From the NCBI GenBank assembly GCA_044507975.1, contig JBIQIQ010000001.1, forward strand, positions 8,037 through 72,036: a stretch of DNA of 64,000 bases. The letters run 5' to 3'. This DNA is from DASRWD01 sp044507975. Its GTDB lineage: Bacteria > Deinococcota > Deinococci > Deinococcales > Trueperaceae. Shown here in pieces: positions 1 to 8,171 of the stretch. The notes below the pieces were generated by a model that was not told the DNA's origin, made no database searches, and worked only from the letters and a program-made list of their open reading frames with translations. How positions within the stretch are numbered: the stretch's first letter is position 1; every line of letters starts with the position of its first letter. The translations under genes and the position numbers were made by a program.

Positions 1-56
1 GCGACGGCGAGCACACCCATTCGGCGCGGTGAGCCGGCGCGGGGGGAAGGCATCAT
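1..56 (-). CDS. Partial 5' end of an unidentified gene running off the left edge
   Basis: Reading leftward from two adjacent ATG codons (56 and 53), the frame stays open to the window edge and reads MMPSPRAGSPRRMGVLAV, a basic stretch followed by hydrophobic residues that could begin a signal peptide. A TAGCAT hexamer at 64-69 (minus strand) lies 7 bases before the first ATG, close to the leaderless promoter geometry seen across this window. Only about 18 residues are visible, so no function can be given, and ATG at 20 is another possible start. Confidence 0.4.
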   Translation of the reverse strand, partial: MMPSPRAGSPRRMGVLAV

Positions 57-131
57 GTGCGGGATGCTATCGCTTCGGTCCGGCCCACCAGTGCGAAGGC
101 GAAGCCTCGGTGACCGCGAATGGAGCGAGGC

Positions 132-686
132 TCAGGCGCGCTCGTCCTCGCTGGCAGGGTCCTCGGGGACCTCCTCCAGGGCGACGTCGTCCTCCAGCGT
201 GGGGGTGAGGTCGGCAGCGCCGTCGCCGAGGTCGACGACCTCGGGAGCCGTGACGATGGGGTCGGCGTCGAGCTGCGGCTCGGCCGTGTCGAGGTCGTCG
301 CTCGCTGGCCCAGCGCTCGGGGCGCCGGCCGGGACGTAGGTGCCCGCTGGCGCGGCGCTACCGGCAGTCGTGGCACCGGCAGTCGCGGCGGCAGGGGTGG
401 CCGGGGCCGCGGTGCCTGCGGCGCTACCAGCTCCAGGGGCCGGGGCCGTGGCGGGCCGCGCCTGCCGGTCCTGCGCCGCCTTCACCAGGAAGTAAACGAG
501 GCCGCCCGCGATCGCCACCGGGACGATGAACCGCAACAAGGTCCAGAGCAGCCCGGCGACCCAGCGCAGCCCGATCCCGCCGAGGGACAGCACCCAACCG
601 CCGAGCCAGAGCAGGCCGGTGCCGACGAGCAGGGCGACGAGCCCGAACACGACGAGCTCCACGTACTCCTGCAGGGTGCGCTTCAT
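132..686 (-). CDS. Small two-helix membrane protein with disordered tail
   Basis: The protein has 184 residues. A short basic and amphipathic start (MKRTLQEYVELVVFGL) leads into two hydrophobic segments at about residues 10-38 and 43-67. The remaining 110 or so residues are low complexity, rich in Ala, Pro, Gly, Asp and Glu, with an acidic end. It looks like an inner-membrane protein with a long flexible tail. I do not recognise a family. The start is well fixed: ATG at 686 lies exactly 6 bases after a TATACT -10 hexamer. It is divergent from the RlmD-like gene, with only 56 bases between the two starts. Confidence 0.7.
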   Translation of the reverse strand: MKRTLQEYVELVVFGLVALLVGTGLLWLGGWVLSLGGIGLRWVAGLLWTLLRFIVPVAIAGGLVYFLVKAAQDRQARPATAPAPGAGSAAGTAAPATPAAATAGATTAGSAAPAGTYVPAGAPSAGPASDDLDTAEPQLDADPIVTAPEVVDLGDGAADLTPTLEDDVALEEVPEDPASEDERA

Positions 687-692
687 GGCGGC

Positions 693-736
693 AGTATAGC
701 AACAGGCCTCATGAGGGCCGGACCTCTCGTTAGACT
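693..736. promoter_or_regulatory. Divergent leaderless promoters
   Basis: TATACT (693-698, minus strand) lies 6 bases before the ATG at 686, and TAGACT (731-736, plus strand) lies 6 bases before the ATG at 743. No Shine-Dalgarno sequence precedes either start, and no TTGACA-like -35 is obvious. Confidence 0.65.
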
Positions 737-742
737 TCGCCG

Positions 743-2038
743 ATGGCGACGGCGGTCCAGGACCTGCGGGTCGAGCGCATGGTCCACGGCGGGGTGGCGG
801 TGGCTCGCCTGGGAACCGGCGAGGTCGCGCTCGTGGTGGGCGCGCTCCCGGGCGAGCTCGTACGCGTCGCCCTGGAGCGCAGCAAGGGGGTCATGCGCGG
901 CCGGGTCGAGGAGGTCCTCGAGCCCAGCCCCCACCGCATCGACCCTCCCGAGCACCCCGGGCTCGACTACGGCCACGTCTCTTATGACCACCAGCTCGAG
1001 CTCAAGCGCGAGGTCGTCGAGGACGCCCTGCGGCGCGCCTTCGGCGGCGCCGTCCCCGGTTCCCTGGCGCCCGTGCCGGCGGTTCTGCCATCACCGTCAA
1101 TATGGCGGTACCGGAACGTGGTGCAGCCGGCCGTCGTCTGGCGGGCCGGCGGGGCCGCGCTCGGCTACCGCCGACAGGGCACTGCCGAAGTGGTTCCCTT
1201 GGACAGCGACCCCGTCGCGACCCCTGGCGTGGACGCTTCCTACCGGGCCGCTCGCGAGGTGCTGAGCCGGGCGGCCAGCGCCGGCCGCCGACCGCGGGTC
1301 CTGGAGCTCGTGATCCGCGCCAACGACGAAGGGGAGGCTCTGGTCGCGCTCGTCGGCCAGGGCGAGGCGGCAAGGTCCCTCGACCTCGGGCACCGCCTGG
1401 TCGAGGCGGGCGTCGCCGGCGTCATGTGGGCGCCGGCGGACCCGCGCGGGCGGTTCCGGCGCGGCACCGAGCGGCTCGCGGGCAGGCGGACGGTGCTGCA
1501 GAGGTTCAACGACCTCAGCCTCAGCGTCTCGGCCACCTCCTTCTCGCAGCCCAACGCAGCCGGAGCCGCGCGGCTCTACCGCGAGCTCGCGCGGTGGGCG
1601 GGCAGCGGCGGCCAGGCGCTCGAGCTCTACGCCGGCGGCGGCGCGATCGCCTTCCACCTCGCCGAGCGCTTCGAGACGGTGACCGCTCTGGAGGTCGACT
1701 CGAGCGCCGTGGCGCGCGGCCGGGCCGACGCAGAGCGCCTCGGCCTCGGCAACGTCCGATTCGTGCGCGGCGACGCCCGGCGCCTGGCGCCGCCATCCGG
1801 CGTCGACCTGGTGGTCGTCGACCCGCCCCGGACCGGGCTCTCGGCAGAGCTGCGCGCTGCGCTCGTAGCTGGCTCCTTCCCCCGCCTGGCCTACGTCTCC
1901 TGCGACGCCGCCACCTGGGCCCGCGACGTGGCCGACCTGCACGGCAAGGGCCTGCGCCTGACGCGCGCGCAGCCCTTCGACCTCTACCCGCACACCCACC
2001 ACGTCGAGGTCCTGTCCCTGCTCGAGCGCGCAGCCTGA
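743..2038 (+). CDS. RlmD/RumA-type RNA m5U methyltransferase without Fe-S cysteines
   Basis: The 431-residue protein has a TRAM-like beta-barrel domain at residues 1-55 and a C-terminal Rossmann methyltransferase domain. It should transfer a methyl group from S-adenosylmethionine to C5 of a uridine in rRNA or tRNA. Visible motifs are ALELYAGGGAIAFHLAERF (SAM site), DPPRTG, and YVSCDAATWARD, which holds the catalytic cysteine; the end resembles the family's HVE box. Characterised RlmD also carries four cysteines for a [4Fe-4S] cluster just after the TRAM domain. Here the equivalent stretch (PPEHPGLDYGHVSYDHQLELK) keeps the flanking pattern but has no cysteine, and the catalytic one is the only cysteine in the protein. 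The exact target base cannot be told. ATG at 743 follows TAGACT by 6 bases. Confidence 0.85.
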   Translation: MATAVQDLRVERMVHGGVAVARLGTGEVALVVGALPGELVRVALERSKGVMRGRVEEVLEPSPHRIDPPEHPGLDYGHVSYDHQLELKREVVEDALRRAFGGAVPGSLAPVPAVLPSPSIWRYRNVVQPAVVWRAGGAALGYRRQGTAEVVPLDSDPVATPGVDASYRAAREVLSRAASAGRRPRVLELVIRANDEGEALVALVGQGEAARSLDLGHRLVEAGVAGVMWAPADPRGRFRRGTERLAGRRTVLQRFNDLSLSVSATSFSQPNAAGAARLYRELARWAGSGGQALELYAGGGAIAFHLAERFETVTALEVDSSAVARGRADAERLGLGNVRFVRGDARRLAPPSGVDLVVVDPPRTGLSAELRAALVAGSFPRLAYVSCDAATWARDVADLHGKGLRLTRAQPFDLYPHTHHVEVLSLLERAA

Positions 2039-2109
2039 GCGCGCTTCCCGCCGACGTCACTGCCGCTCCTCCGGGGCTCGCGCACCGGCTCAGGAGCTAT
2101 GCTCCGCTG

Positions 2110-2910
2110 ATGCTGGCGAAACGGATCGTCCCCTGCCTCGACGTCCACGCCGGGCGCGTGACGCGGGGCCAACAGTTCGGGCGAGCGGAGCGAGGGGAGC
2201 TCCTCGACGTCGGCGACCCGGTGGCCCTCGCCACGGTCTACGACCGGCAGGGCGCCGACGAGCTCGTGTTCTACGACATCACCGCGACGGCCGAGGGGCG
2301 GGGTGCGATCCTCGACGTGCTCGCCCAGGTGGCGGAGCGTTGCTTCATGCCCATCACGGCCGGCGGCGGCGTCAGGACCCTCGACGACTTCCGGGCTCTG
2401 ACGCTCGCCGGGGCCGACAAGGTCTCGCTCAACTCCGGGGCCCTCGCCGCCCCCGCCCTGATCACGGCCGCGGCCGAGCGCTTCGGATCGCAGGCCGTGG
2501 TCCTCAGCGCCGATTACCGGCGCTCGGAGAGCGGCTGGGAGGTGTACGCCGCCGGTGGCCGGCGCGCCACCGGGCTCGACCTCCTCGAGTGGGTCGTGCG
2601 AGGGCAGAAGCTCGGCGCTGGTGAGGTCGTGCTCAACAGCATCGACGCCGACGGCATGGGCTCAGGCTTCGACCTCGACGCCGTCCGCGCGGTGGCCGCC
2701 GCCGTCGACGTGCCGGTGGTGGCGTCCGGCGGAGCGGGACGCGCCGAGGACCTGCGCGACGTGCTGCTGCTCGGGGGCGCCGACGCCGCGCTGGCCGCGG
2801 GGATCTTCCACCGCGGCGAGACGACCGTCGGGGAGGTCAAGCGCGTGTGCCTCGAGGCCGGGCTGGCCGTCCGCCCTCCCGAGGGGGTGATGGCGGAGGA
2901 TGCGGCCTGA
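2110..2910 (+). CDS. hisF: Imidazole glycerol phosphate synthase cyclase subunit HisF
   Basis: HisF uses ammonia from the HisH glutaminase to convert PRFAR into imidazole glycerol phosphate and AICAR in histidine biosynthesis. The 266-residue (beta/alpha)8 barrel begins LAKRIVPCLDV, with catalytic Asp11, and carries the second catalytic Asp at residue 135 in the SADYRR segment. The phosphate-binding loops ITAGGGVR and VVASGGAGR and the NSIDADGMGSGFD loop are also present. ATG at 2110 is chosen because TATGCT (2098-2103) sits exactly 6 bases before it, and it matches the family's N-terminus; the longer upstream frame is a shadow of the preceding gene. It overlaps hisIE by 11 bases. No hisH or hisA is in the window. 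Confidence 0.96.
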   Translation: MLAKRIVPCLDVHAGRVTRGQQFGRAERGELLDVGDPVALATVYDRQGADELVFYDITATAEGRGAILDVLAQVAERCFMPITAGGGVRTLDDFRALTLAGADKVSLNSGALAAPALITAAAERFGSQAVVLSADYRRSESGWEVYAAGGRRATGLDLLEWVVRGQKLGAGEVVLNSIDADGMGSGFDLDAVRAVAAAVDVPVVASGGAGRAEDLRDVLLLGGADAALAAGIFHRGETTVGEVKRVCLEAGLAVRPPEGVMAEDAA

Positions 2911-3580
2911 CCTCCTGGAGCTTGTGCGCTTCGACGAGCGCGGCCTAGTGCCTGTCATCGCCCAGGACGCGGCAACGGGCGAGGTACTGATGCTCGCCTG
3001 GGCCGATCGGGAGGCCCTGGCGATCACCCTGGAGACCGGCTCCGGGCACTACCACAGCCGTTCGCGCGGCGAGCTGTGGCGCAAGGGAGCGACCAGCGGC
3101 AACGTGCAGCGGGTCCTGGAGGTCGCGCTGGACTGCGACGGCGACGCGGTCCTCTACCGGGTCGAGCAGACGGGTCCCGCCTGCCACACGGGAGAGCGCT
3201 CGTGCTTCGCCAACGCTGCGCCGGCGCGGCCGACCGCCAGCGTCGGTCCGGCCCGCCCCTCGGGCGCCGCCCCCGGGCGTGCCGGGGCCATCGAGCTGGC
3301 CCTGCGGACCCTGGACACCGTCGTCGCCGAGAGGCTGAGCTCCCTGCCGGAAGGCTCTTACGTCGCGAAGCTGCACGCTCGTGGGACCGGCTACGTCGCT
3401 CAGAAGGTCGTCGAGGAGGCCGGTGAGACGGTGGTCGCCGCCCTCCAGGGCCAGAGCGCCGAACTTCGCGGCGAGGCGGCCGACCTGCTCTTCCACCTCG
3501 GCGTGCTGCTGGCCGAGTCGGGCGTGACGTGGGACGAGGTGGGGGAGGCCCTACTGGCGCGCCACCGGCCGACGGGGTGA
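2900..3580 (+). CDS. hisIE: Bifunctional PRA-CH / PRA-PP protein HisIE
   Basis: This 226-residue fusion catalyses steps 2 and 3 of histidine biosynthesis. The N-terminal half (about 1-110) is phosphoribosyl-AMP cyclohydrolase, with the zinc-linked cysteines in LDCDGDAVLYRVEQTGPACH and the HTGERSCF end. The C-terminal half (about 125-226) is the all-alpha phosphoribosyl-ATP pyrophosphatase, recognised by KVVEEAGETVVAA and EAADLLFHLGVLL. A Pro/Ala-rich linker joins the halves. The ATG lies inside the last codons of hisF (11-base overlap), so the two are surely co-transcribed and translationally coupled. Confidence 0.95.
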   Translation: MRPDLLELVRFDERGLVPVIAQDAATGEVLMLAWADREALAITLETGSGHYHSRSRGELWRKGATSGNVQRVLEVALDCDGDAVLYRVEQTGPACHTGERSCFANAAPARPTASVGPARPSGAAPGRAGAIELALRTLDTVVAERLSSLPEGSYVAKLHARGTGYVAQKVVEEAGETVVAALQGQSAELRGEAADLLFHLGVLLAESGVTWDEVGEALLARHRPTG

Positions 3581-3609
3581 GGGCGGGCGTCCCGGTAAGC
3601 TCGTCCGCG

Positions 3610-4647
3610 ATGCGAACACCGGCCCTACTGCTGCTGGCAGCCGCCTGCCTCCTCGCCGCCTGCGCCCCGCGCGCCGCGACCCCGGAGGAGCTCGCCGGCT
3701 CGGCCGCGCAGCGCTCCACGCCGACCGCGGCTCGCTCGGGCTTCGTGCCGACCGAGGCCGCGGGCGGATCCGACCTGCCAGCGCGCGAGCCCGGCACGCC
3801 CGACCTGGTCGTCATCGCCTTCTCCGGCCACTGCGGGCTGGTGTGCCACACGCGCAACACCTGGTCGTACCTCGACTCTGCCAGCGAGCGCACGGGCGGC
3901 GTCGCCGTGCTCGACGCCATCCGCGGCGCCTACGAGAACCTGGGGTTGAGCGTGGAGGTGTTCAGCGCCTCGTCGTTCGCCACGGCTCACTACAGTGGGA
4001 TCAGCCAGGAGATGGAGCACGGCTACCTGCAGGCTCAGGCGTACCTCGACGACGTCAAGCGCGACCTGATCTTCGGCGTCTCCGACCCGACGCGGGTCGT
4101 GCTGGTCGGTCACTCGCACGGCACCGTGTGGGCCTCGCTGCTCGCGCTCAACAACCTCGACGTGACCTTCGACGCGTTCGTCGCGCTCGACGCGATCTGC
4201 TGGCAGTGGTGGGGCCGGCACAAGGGCTTCATCGCGGAGGCGTTCGTCAACAGCCCCTGGCCGCTGCCGTTCCCGCTGGACGCCGGAGACCCGTGCGGCA
4301 CCTTCGAGGTGCCCGGCGCGGGCCGGATGAACGTGAACGACGTCGTGAGCGCCAACGTCATCTTCGGCCTGGAGGCCAGGACCCACATGCGGCTCCTGTC
4401 GTTCGACCCGAACTTCCTGGCCGACGACCAGCCGAACGTGCGCATCAACGGCACGACGACCAACATCTGGGGCATCAGCGCCAGGGAGGGGCACTCCGAC
4501 CTCGGCCGCTACTACAACCAGTCGATCGGCTGGGTCGTCTCCATGATCACCGCCCTGGGGCTGCCAGACCACGGGGAGTACCCCATGCACACGTTCGTCC
4601 TGCCGCCGGCTCCCGAGGAGTTCGGCTACCAGGACCTCGCTCGATGA
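3610..4647 (+). CDS. Lipoprotein with alpha/beta-hydrolase (lipase-like) fold
   Basis: A 345-residue exported protein. A lipoprotein signal (MRTPALLLLAAACLLAAC) has its lipobox cysteine at residue 18, followed by a Thr/Ala/Pro-rich linker to about residue 60. The rest looks like a serine hydrolase: the strand VVLVGHSHGTVWASL gives the nucleophile elbow G-H-S-H-G with Ser169. Two Cys-containing segments near the start (SGHCGLVCHTRN) are unusual. It probably acts as an esterase or lipase-like enzyme at the cell surface; the substrate is unknown. ATG 3610 is preferred over upstream in-frame codons because it begins the signal peptide and follows TAAGCT (3596-3601) by 8 bases. Confidence 0.7.
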   Translation: MRTPALLLLAAACLLAACAPRAATPEELAGSAAQRSTPTAARSGFVPTEAAGGSDLPAREPGTPDLVVIAFSGHCGLVCHTRNTWSYLDSASERTGGVAVLDAIRGAYENLGLSVEVFSASSFATAHYSGISQEMEHGYLQAQAYLDDVKRDLIFGVSDPTRVVLVGHSHGTVWASLLALNNLDVTFDAFVALDAICWQWWGRHKGFIAEAFVNSPWPLPFPLDAGDPCGTFEVPGAGRMNVNDVVSANVIFGLEARTHMRLLSFDPNFLADDQPNVRINGTTTNIWGISAREGHSDLGRYYNQSIGWVVSMITALGLPDHGEYPMHTFVLPPAPEEFGYQDLAR

Positions 4648-4683
4648 GGCACGCGCGGCCGGCCGACGCGGCATCATGGGCGC

Positions 4684-5718
4684 ATGGCCCGGACCGACAT
4701 GAACCCTCGACCGATGGTTGACGACTTCGACGCGACGAGCCTCACCCTCGAGCGCGCCCTCGTGCTCGACACCGTCCGCGTCACCGAGCAGGCCGCCATC
4801 TCCGCGAGCCGCGTGGCGGGCAAGGGAGACTCCGACCTCGTCGACCAAGCCGGCACCGACGCGATGCGCTCCGTGCTCAACGAGCTCGAGATCGAAGGCG
4901 AGATCGTCATCGGCGAAGGGGAGCGCGACGAGGCGCCGATGCTCTACATCGGCGAGAAGGTCGGGCGCGGGGGAGAGGACGCCTGGCCCGTCGACATCGC
5001 CGTCGACCCCGTAGAGGGCACCAGCATCACGGCCCGGATGATCAACAACGCCGTGGCCGTCATCGCCCTGTCGGAGCGGGGCGGCCTGTTCCAGGCTCCG
5101 GACACGTACATGGAGAAGCTGATCGTCGGCCCGCCGGCCAAGGGCAAGGTCGACCTGACGTGGCCGGTCGCCGCCAACCTACGCGGCATCGCGCTGGCGC
5201 TGGACCGCGACGTGGACGACCTGACCGTCGTGATCCTCGACAGGCCGCGTCACGAGGGCCTGATCCGCGAGGTGCGCGACGCGGGCGCCAGGGTGAAGCT
5301 CATCGGCGACGGCGACGTGATCGCTGCGCTCTCGGCCGCCGTGCGGGGCACGAACGTGCACGCCGTGATGGGGACGGGCGGCGCGCCGGAGGGCGTGCTG
5401 GCGGCGGCGGCGCTGAAGTGCCTGGGCGGCGAGATCCACGGTCGCTTCCGGCCCCGCAACGACGAGGAGCGCAGGCGCCTCGAGGAGAAGGGCGGCTCGG
5501 TCGATCGGGTCTACCGCACCGAGGACCTGGCGCCCGGCAAGGTGGTCGTCTTCAGCGCCACGGGCATCACCGACGGAGACCTCCTGCGGGGCGTCAAGTT
5601 CTTCAAGAACGGTGCCCGCACGCACTCGATCACGATGGGCTACCAATCGCGGGTGATCCGGTTCACCGACTCCGTGCACCTGCTGGGGGACGGCGCCAGG
5701 GTGACGATCCAGGTCTGA
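4684..5718 (+). CDS. glpX: Class II fructose-1,6-bisphosphatase GlpX
   Basis: Hydrolyses fructose 1,6-bisphosphate to fructose 6-phosphate, the committed step of gluconeogenesis, with metal ions. The 344-residue protein shows the GlpX signature throughout: the metal loop GEGERDEAPML, DPVEGTS starting at residue 108, GTGGAPEGVLAAAALKCLGG, and the C-terminal FFKNGARTHSITM. This is the GlpX fold, related to inositol monophosphatases, and distinct from class I Fbp. CATCAT at 4672-4677, 6 bases before the ATG, may be a weak leaderless -10 element. Confidence 0.95.
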   Translation: MARTDMNPRPMVDDFDATSLTLERALVLDTVRVTEQAAISASRVAGKGDSDLVDQAGTDAMRSVLNELEIEGEIVIGEGERDEAPMLYIGEKVGRGGEDAWPVDIAVDPVEGTSITARMINNAVAVIALSERGGLFQAPDTYMEKLIVGPPAKGKVDLTWPVAANLRGIALALDRDVDDLTVVILDRPRHEGLIREVRDAGARVKLIGDGDVIAALSAAVRGTNVHAVMGTGGAPEGVLAAAALKCLGGEIHGRFRPRNDEERRRLEEKGGSVDRVYRTEDLAPGKVVVFSATGITDGDLLRGVKFFKNGARTHSITMGYQSRVIRFTDSVHLLGDGARVTIQV

Positions 5719-5736
5719 GCGCGCGAGGGCCCCCGC

Positions 5737-6387
5737 CTAGATCTCCTCGCGCCGCGGCTCGAGCGCGGCCATCGTCGACTTGCCGATGGGCGTGCGCGCC
5801 CACTCGAGGAAGGCCGCGAGCGCACGCCCGCGGTGGCTCACCGAGCGCTTCTCGGCCAGCGTCGCCTCCGCGAACGTCTTGCCGAGCTCGGTGCTGCGGA
5901 AGACCGGGTCGTAACCGAAGCCCGCGTCACCCCGCGGGCCCAGCGTCAGCTCGCCGCGGACCTCGCCCTCGAACGTGGCGACCTCACCACCGGGCGTGGC
6001 CAGCACGACGACGCACCGGAAGGTCGCGCCGCGCCCCTTGGGCGGCACGTTCTTGAGCTCGTCGAGGAGGTGGGCCATGCGCTCGCCGTCGGTCAGCCCC
6101 TCCCCGCCGTAGCGCGCGCTCAGCACCCCCGGGCGTCCCCCGAGGGCGTCGACCTCGATCCCGGAGTCGTCGGCCAGCGTCGGCAAGCCCGAGCGCAAGG
6201 CGACGTAGCCGGCCTTGAGGAGGGCGTTCTCGACGTAGCTCGCGCCGGTCTCCTCCGGGAGGCCGTCGACGCCGACCTCGGCGAGGCCCAGCAGGTCGAT
6301 CTCGAGACGCGAGAGCGCGTCGCGGAACTCGCGCAGCTTGCCGGGGTTCGAGGTGGCCACCGCCACCCGCAGGCGCCTCTCGCTCAC
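5737..6387 (-). CDS. rdgB: XTP/dITP diphosphatase (RdgB/HAM1 family)
   Basis: Cleans the nucleotide pool by hydrolysing deaminated purine triphosphates (XTP, ITP, dITP) to monophosphates and pyrophosphate. At 216 residues it has the normal family length. Motifs seen are ATSNPGKLREF near the N-terminus, SYVENALLKA, LADDSGIEVDALGGRPGV, and the GYDPVF...AEKRSVSHRGRAL block that ends the family. It overlaps the end of rph by 4 bases on the same strand, a pairing common in bacteria, so the two are co-transcribed from the rph side. Confidence 0.95.
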   Translation of the reverse strand: MSERRLRVAVATSNPGKLREFRDALSRLEIDLLGLAEVGVDGLPEETGASYVENALLKAGYVALRSGLPTLADDSGIEVDALGGRPGVLSARYGGEGLTDGERMAHLLDELKNVPPKGRGATFRCVVVLATPGGEVATFEGEVRGELTLGPRGDAGFGYDPVFRSTELGKTFAEATLAEKRSVSHRGRALAAFLEWARTPIGKSTMAALEPRREEI

Positions 6388-7130
6388 GCGGCCTTCCTCC
6401 CGAGCCGCGGCCTCACCACGTCGAGCACGCGCTTGACGCCCTCGATTCCGGTCGCGAGCAGCTCGACGTAGCTCTGGGGAGGGACGGGCTCGCCCTCGCC
6501 GGCGCCTTGCACCTCGACTATGTCGCCCTGACCAGTGGCCACTACGTTGAGGTCGAGCGTCGCGGCGACGTCCTCGGAGTAGTCGAGGTCGAGCCGCTGC
6601 TCGTCACCGACCAGACCTACGCTGACGGCCCCCACCTCGTGCCGCAGAGGCCACTCGTCGAGGGCCCCGGCGAAGACGAGTCGGTCGGCTGCCTCGTGCA
6701 TGGCGGCGTAGGCGGCGACGATGCCGGCGCAGCGCGTCCCGCCGTCGGCGCTGAGAACGTCGACGTCGACGGTGATCGTCTTGCCCCGGAACATCTGCAG
6801 GTCGACTGTCGTGCGCAGCGCGCGGCCGATGAGCCGCTGGATCTCCTGCGTCCTCCCGCTGGCGTACAGGCGCTCGCGCGGGGTTCGGTCGGCGGTGCTG
6901 CGCGGCAGCAGCGCGTACTCGGCGGTGAGCCATCCGCCCTTGGCAGCGACTCCCCTGAGGTGAGGTGGCAGCTTGCTCTCGATCGTGACGCTGGCGACCA
7001 CCTTCGTGGCGCCCCACGTGACGAGCGCCGAGCCCTCGGCATGGGGGAGGAAGGCGGTCTGGACCTCGATAGGGCGGAGCTGCGCCGGAAGCCTGCCTTC
7101 GCGCTTAGGCGCCTTCATCGTCGGACTCAT
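6384..7130 (-). CDS. rph: Ribonuclease PH
   Basis: Phosphorolytic 3'-5' exoribonuclease that trims tRNA precursors and releases nucleoside diphosphates. The 248-residue protein contains RERLYASGRTQEIQRLIGRALR, the TITVDVDVLSADGGTRCAG catalytic core, and DLDYSEDVAATLDLNVV. Compared with typical RNase PH the N-terminal RxxDELRP motif is altered here to RLPAQLRPIEV. ATG 7130 is the first start; the next in-frame ATG four codons on is also possible. A GTAAGCT element about 30 bases upstream could be the promoter. It is divergent from the glutaredoxin-like gene. Confidence 0.93.
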   Translation of the reverse strand: MSPTMKAPKREGRLPAQLRPIEVQTAFLPHAEGSALVTWGATKVVASVTIESKLPPHLRGVAAKGGWLTAEYALLPRSTADRTPRERLYASGRTQEIQRLIGRALRTTVDLQMFRGKTITVDVDVLSADGGTRCAGIVAAYAAMHEAADRLVFAGALDEWPLRHEVGAVSVGLVGDEQRLDLDYSEDVAATLDLNVVATGQGDIVEVQGAGEGEPVPPQSYVELLATGIEGVKRVLDVVRPRLGRKAA

Positions 7131-7249
7131 GCCCCCTGTCGCGCCGCCCCAGACACACCGGAGCTTACCCTTACCAGGGTCGGGCCTGGCACACGCCCGC
7201 GCCTCCAGGGTGGATAACCTGCGGCTGGAGAAGGGAGTTGGCCTGTCCC

Positions 7250-7948
7250 ATGGCGTTCCTCGACGAAGGACTGAAGAAGCAGGTGGCCGAAGTGCTCGCC
7301 CCCTTGGAGGCCGAGGTCGAGCTCGTCGTCTACCGCGGCACGAGCCTGATCGTGCCCGGCCGCAGCGAGGCCGGCGAGGAGCGAGCGATGCTCGACCTGG
7401 TCCGCGAGGTCGCGGAGACGAGCGACAAGGTCACGGTCGTGGAGAAGAGCATCGTGGGCGACCGCGAGGCCGCGGCTGCCGGCATCACCCTCGCCCCCAC
7501 GACCGTGTTCCGCCGCAAGGGCGCGAGCGACCTGAACGTCAGGTTCGTCGGGCTGATGAGCGGCTACGAGTTCAGCACGCTGCTCGAGACGATCCTGATG
7601 GTCGGCGGCGAGAGACAGGTCGACGTCCCCGCGGAGGTGACCGGGGTCGAGGTGCCGCTGCGCATGCGCACGTTCGTCACGCCGACGTGCCCTCACTGCC
7701 CGCGCGCCGTGCTGACCGCGTTCCGCTTCGCGCTGTCGAACCCGCTCATCACCGCCGAGGGCGTCGAGGCGAACGAGTTCCCGACGCTGTCCTCCGGCTA
7801 TCGCATCTCCGGCGTTCCCGACACCGTCGTCGAGGGCGCGGCCGGGTCGCAGGGCGTGCGCCCGACGCGGGTTCTCGGTGCGCAGCCGGAGCCGGTCTTC
7901 GTCGACGCCCTCACCCAGGCGGTGGCGGCGCGGCCGCCTGCCGGCTGA
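7250..7948 (+). CDS. Protein disulfide oxidoreductase-like protein with two thioredoxin folds
   Basis: A 232-residue cytoplasmic protein with two tandem thioredoxin-like units, as in the PDO family of thermophiles. The C-terminal unit holds the redox motif C147-P-H-C150 in TPTCPHCPRAV and the cis-proline loop SGVPDTVV. The N-terminal unit lacks any CXXC: the matching place reads GRSEAGEE. It therefore has one active site rather than two. ATG 7250 is favoured over an in-frame TTG at 7238, which sits too close to the purine-rich ribosome-binding stretch at 7227-7235. A strong terminator follows. Confidence 0.8.
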   Translation: MAFLDEGLKKQVAEVLAPLEAEVELVVYRGTSLIVPGRSEAGEERAMLDLVREVAETSDKVTVVEKSIVGDREAAAAGITLAPTTVFRRKGASDLNVRFVGLMSGYEFSTLLETILMVGGERQVDVPAEVTGVEVPLRMRTFVTPTCPHCPRAVLTAFRFALSNPLITAEGVEANEFPTLSSGYRISGVPDTVVEGAAGSQGVRPTRVLGAQPEPVFVDALTQAVAARPPAG

Positions 7949-7979
7949 CGCGCCTCGGGATCGAGGAGGCCTGAACGAC

Positions 7980-8007
7980 GGCCCCGGCCGTGAAGCCGGG
8001 GCCTTTT
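7980..8007 (+). terminator. Rho-independent terminator
   Basis: A perfect 9-bp stem (GGCCCCGGC, 7980-7988, with GCCGGGGCC, 7995-8003), a 6-base loop and a run of four T. It ends the thioredoxin-fold gene transcript. On the minus strand there is no T run, so it is less likely to serve the tRNA. Confidence 0.88.
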
Positions 8008-8011
8008 GGTA

Positions 8012-8104
<93 letters not shown>

Positions 8105-8171
8105 AAGGGCGGTCGTCGACCGCAGGCAAGTCTACCAGACCGGAGCGGAGGTCCCGTAGGCCGCTTCTCGG

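Noticed and set aside
104..131. 6-bp inverted repeat (GCCTCG/CGAGGC) after the first membrane-protein gene
   Set aside because: The stem is short, the loop is 16 bases and there is no T run; too weak to call a terminator.
7238..7249. TTG start for the disulfide oxidoreductase
   Set aside because: The purine-rich ribosome-binding stretch ends only 2 bases before it; ATG 7250 has better spacing and begins the recognisable domain.
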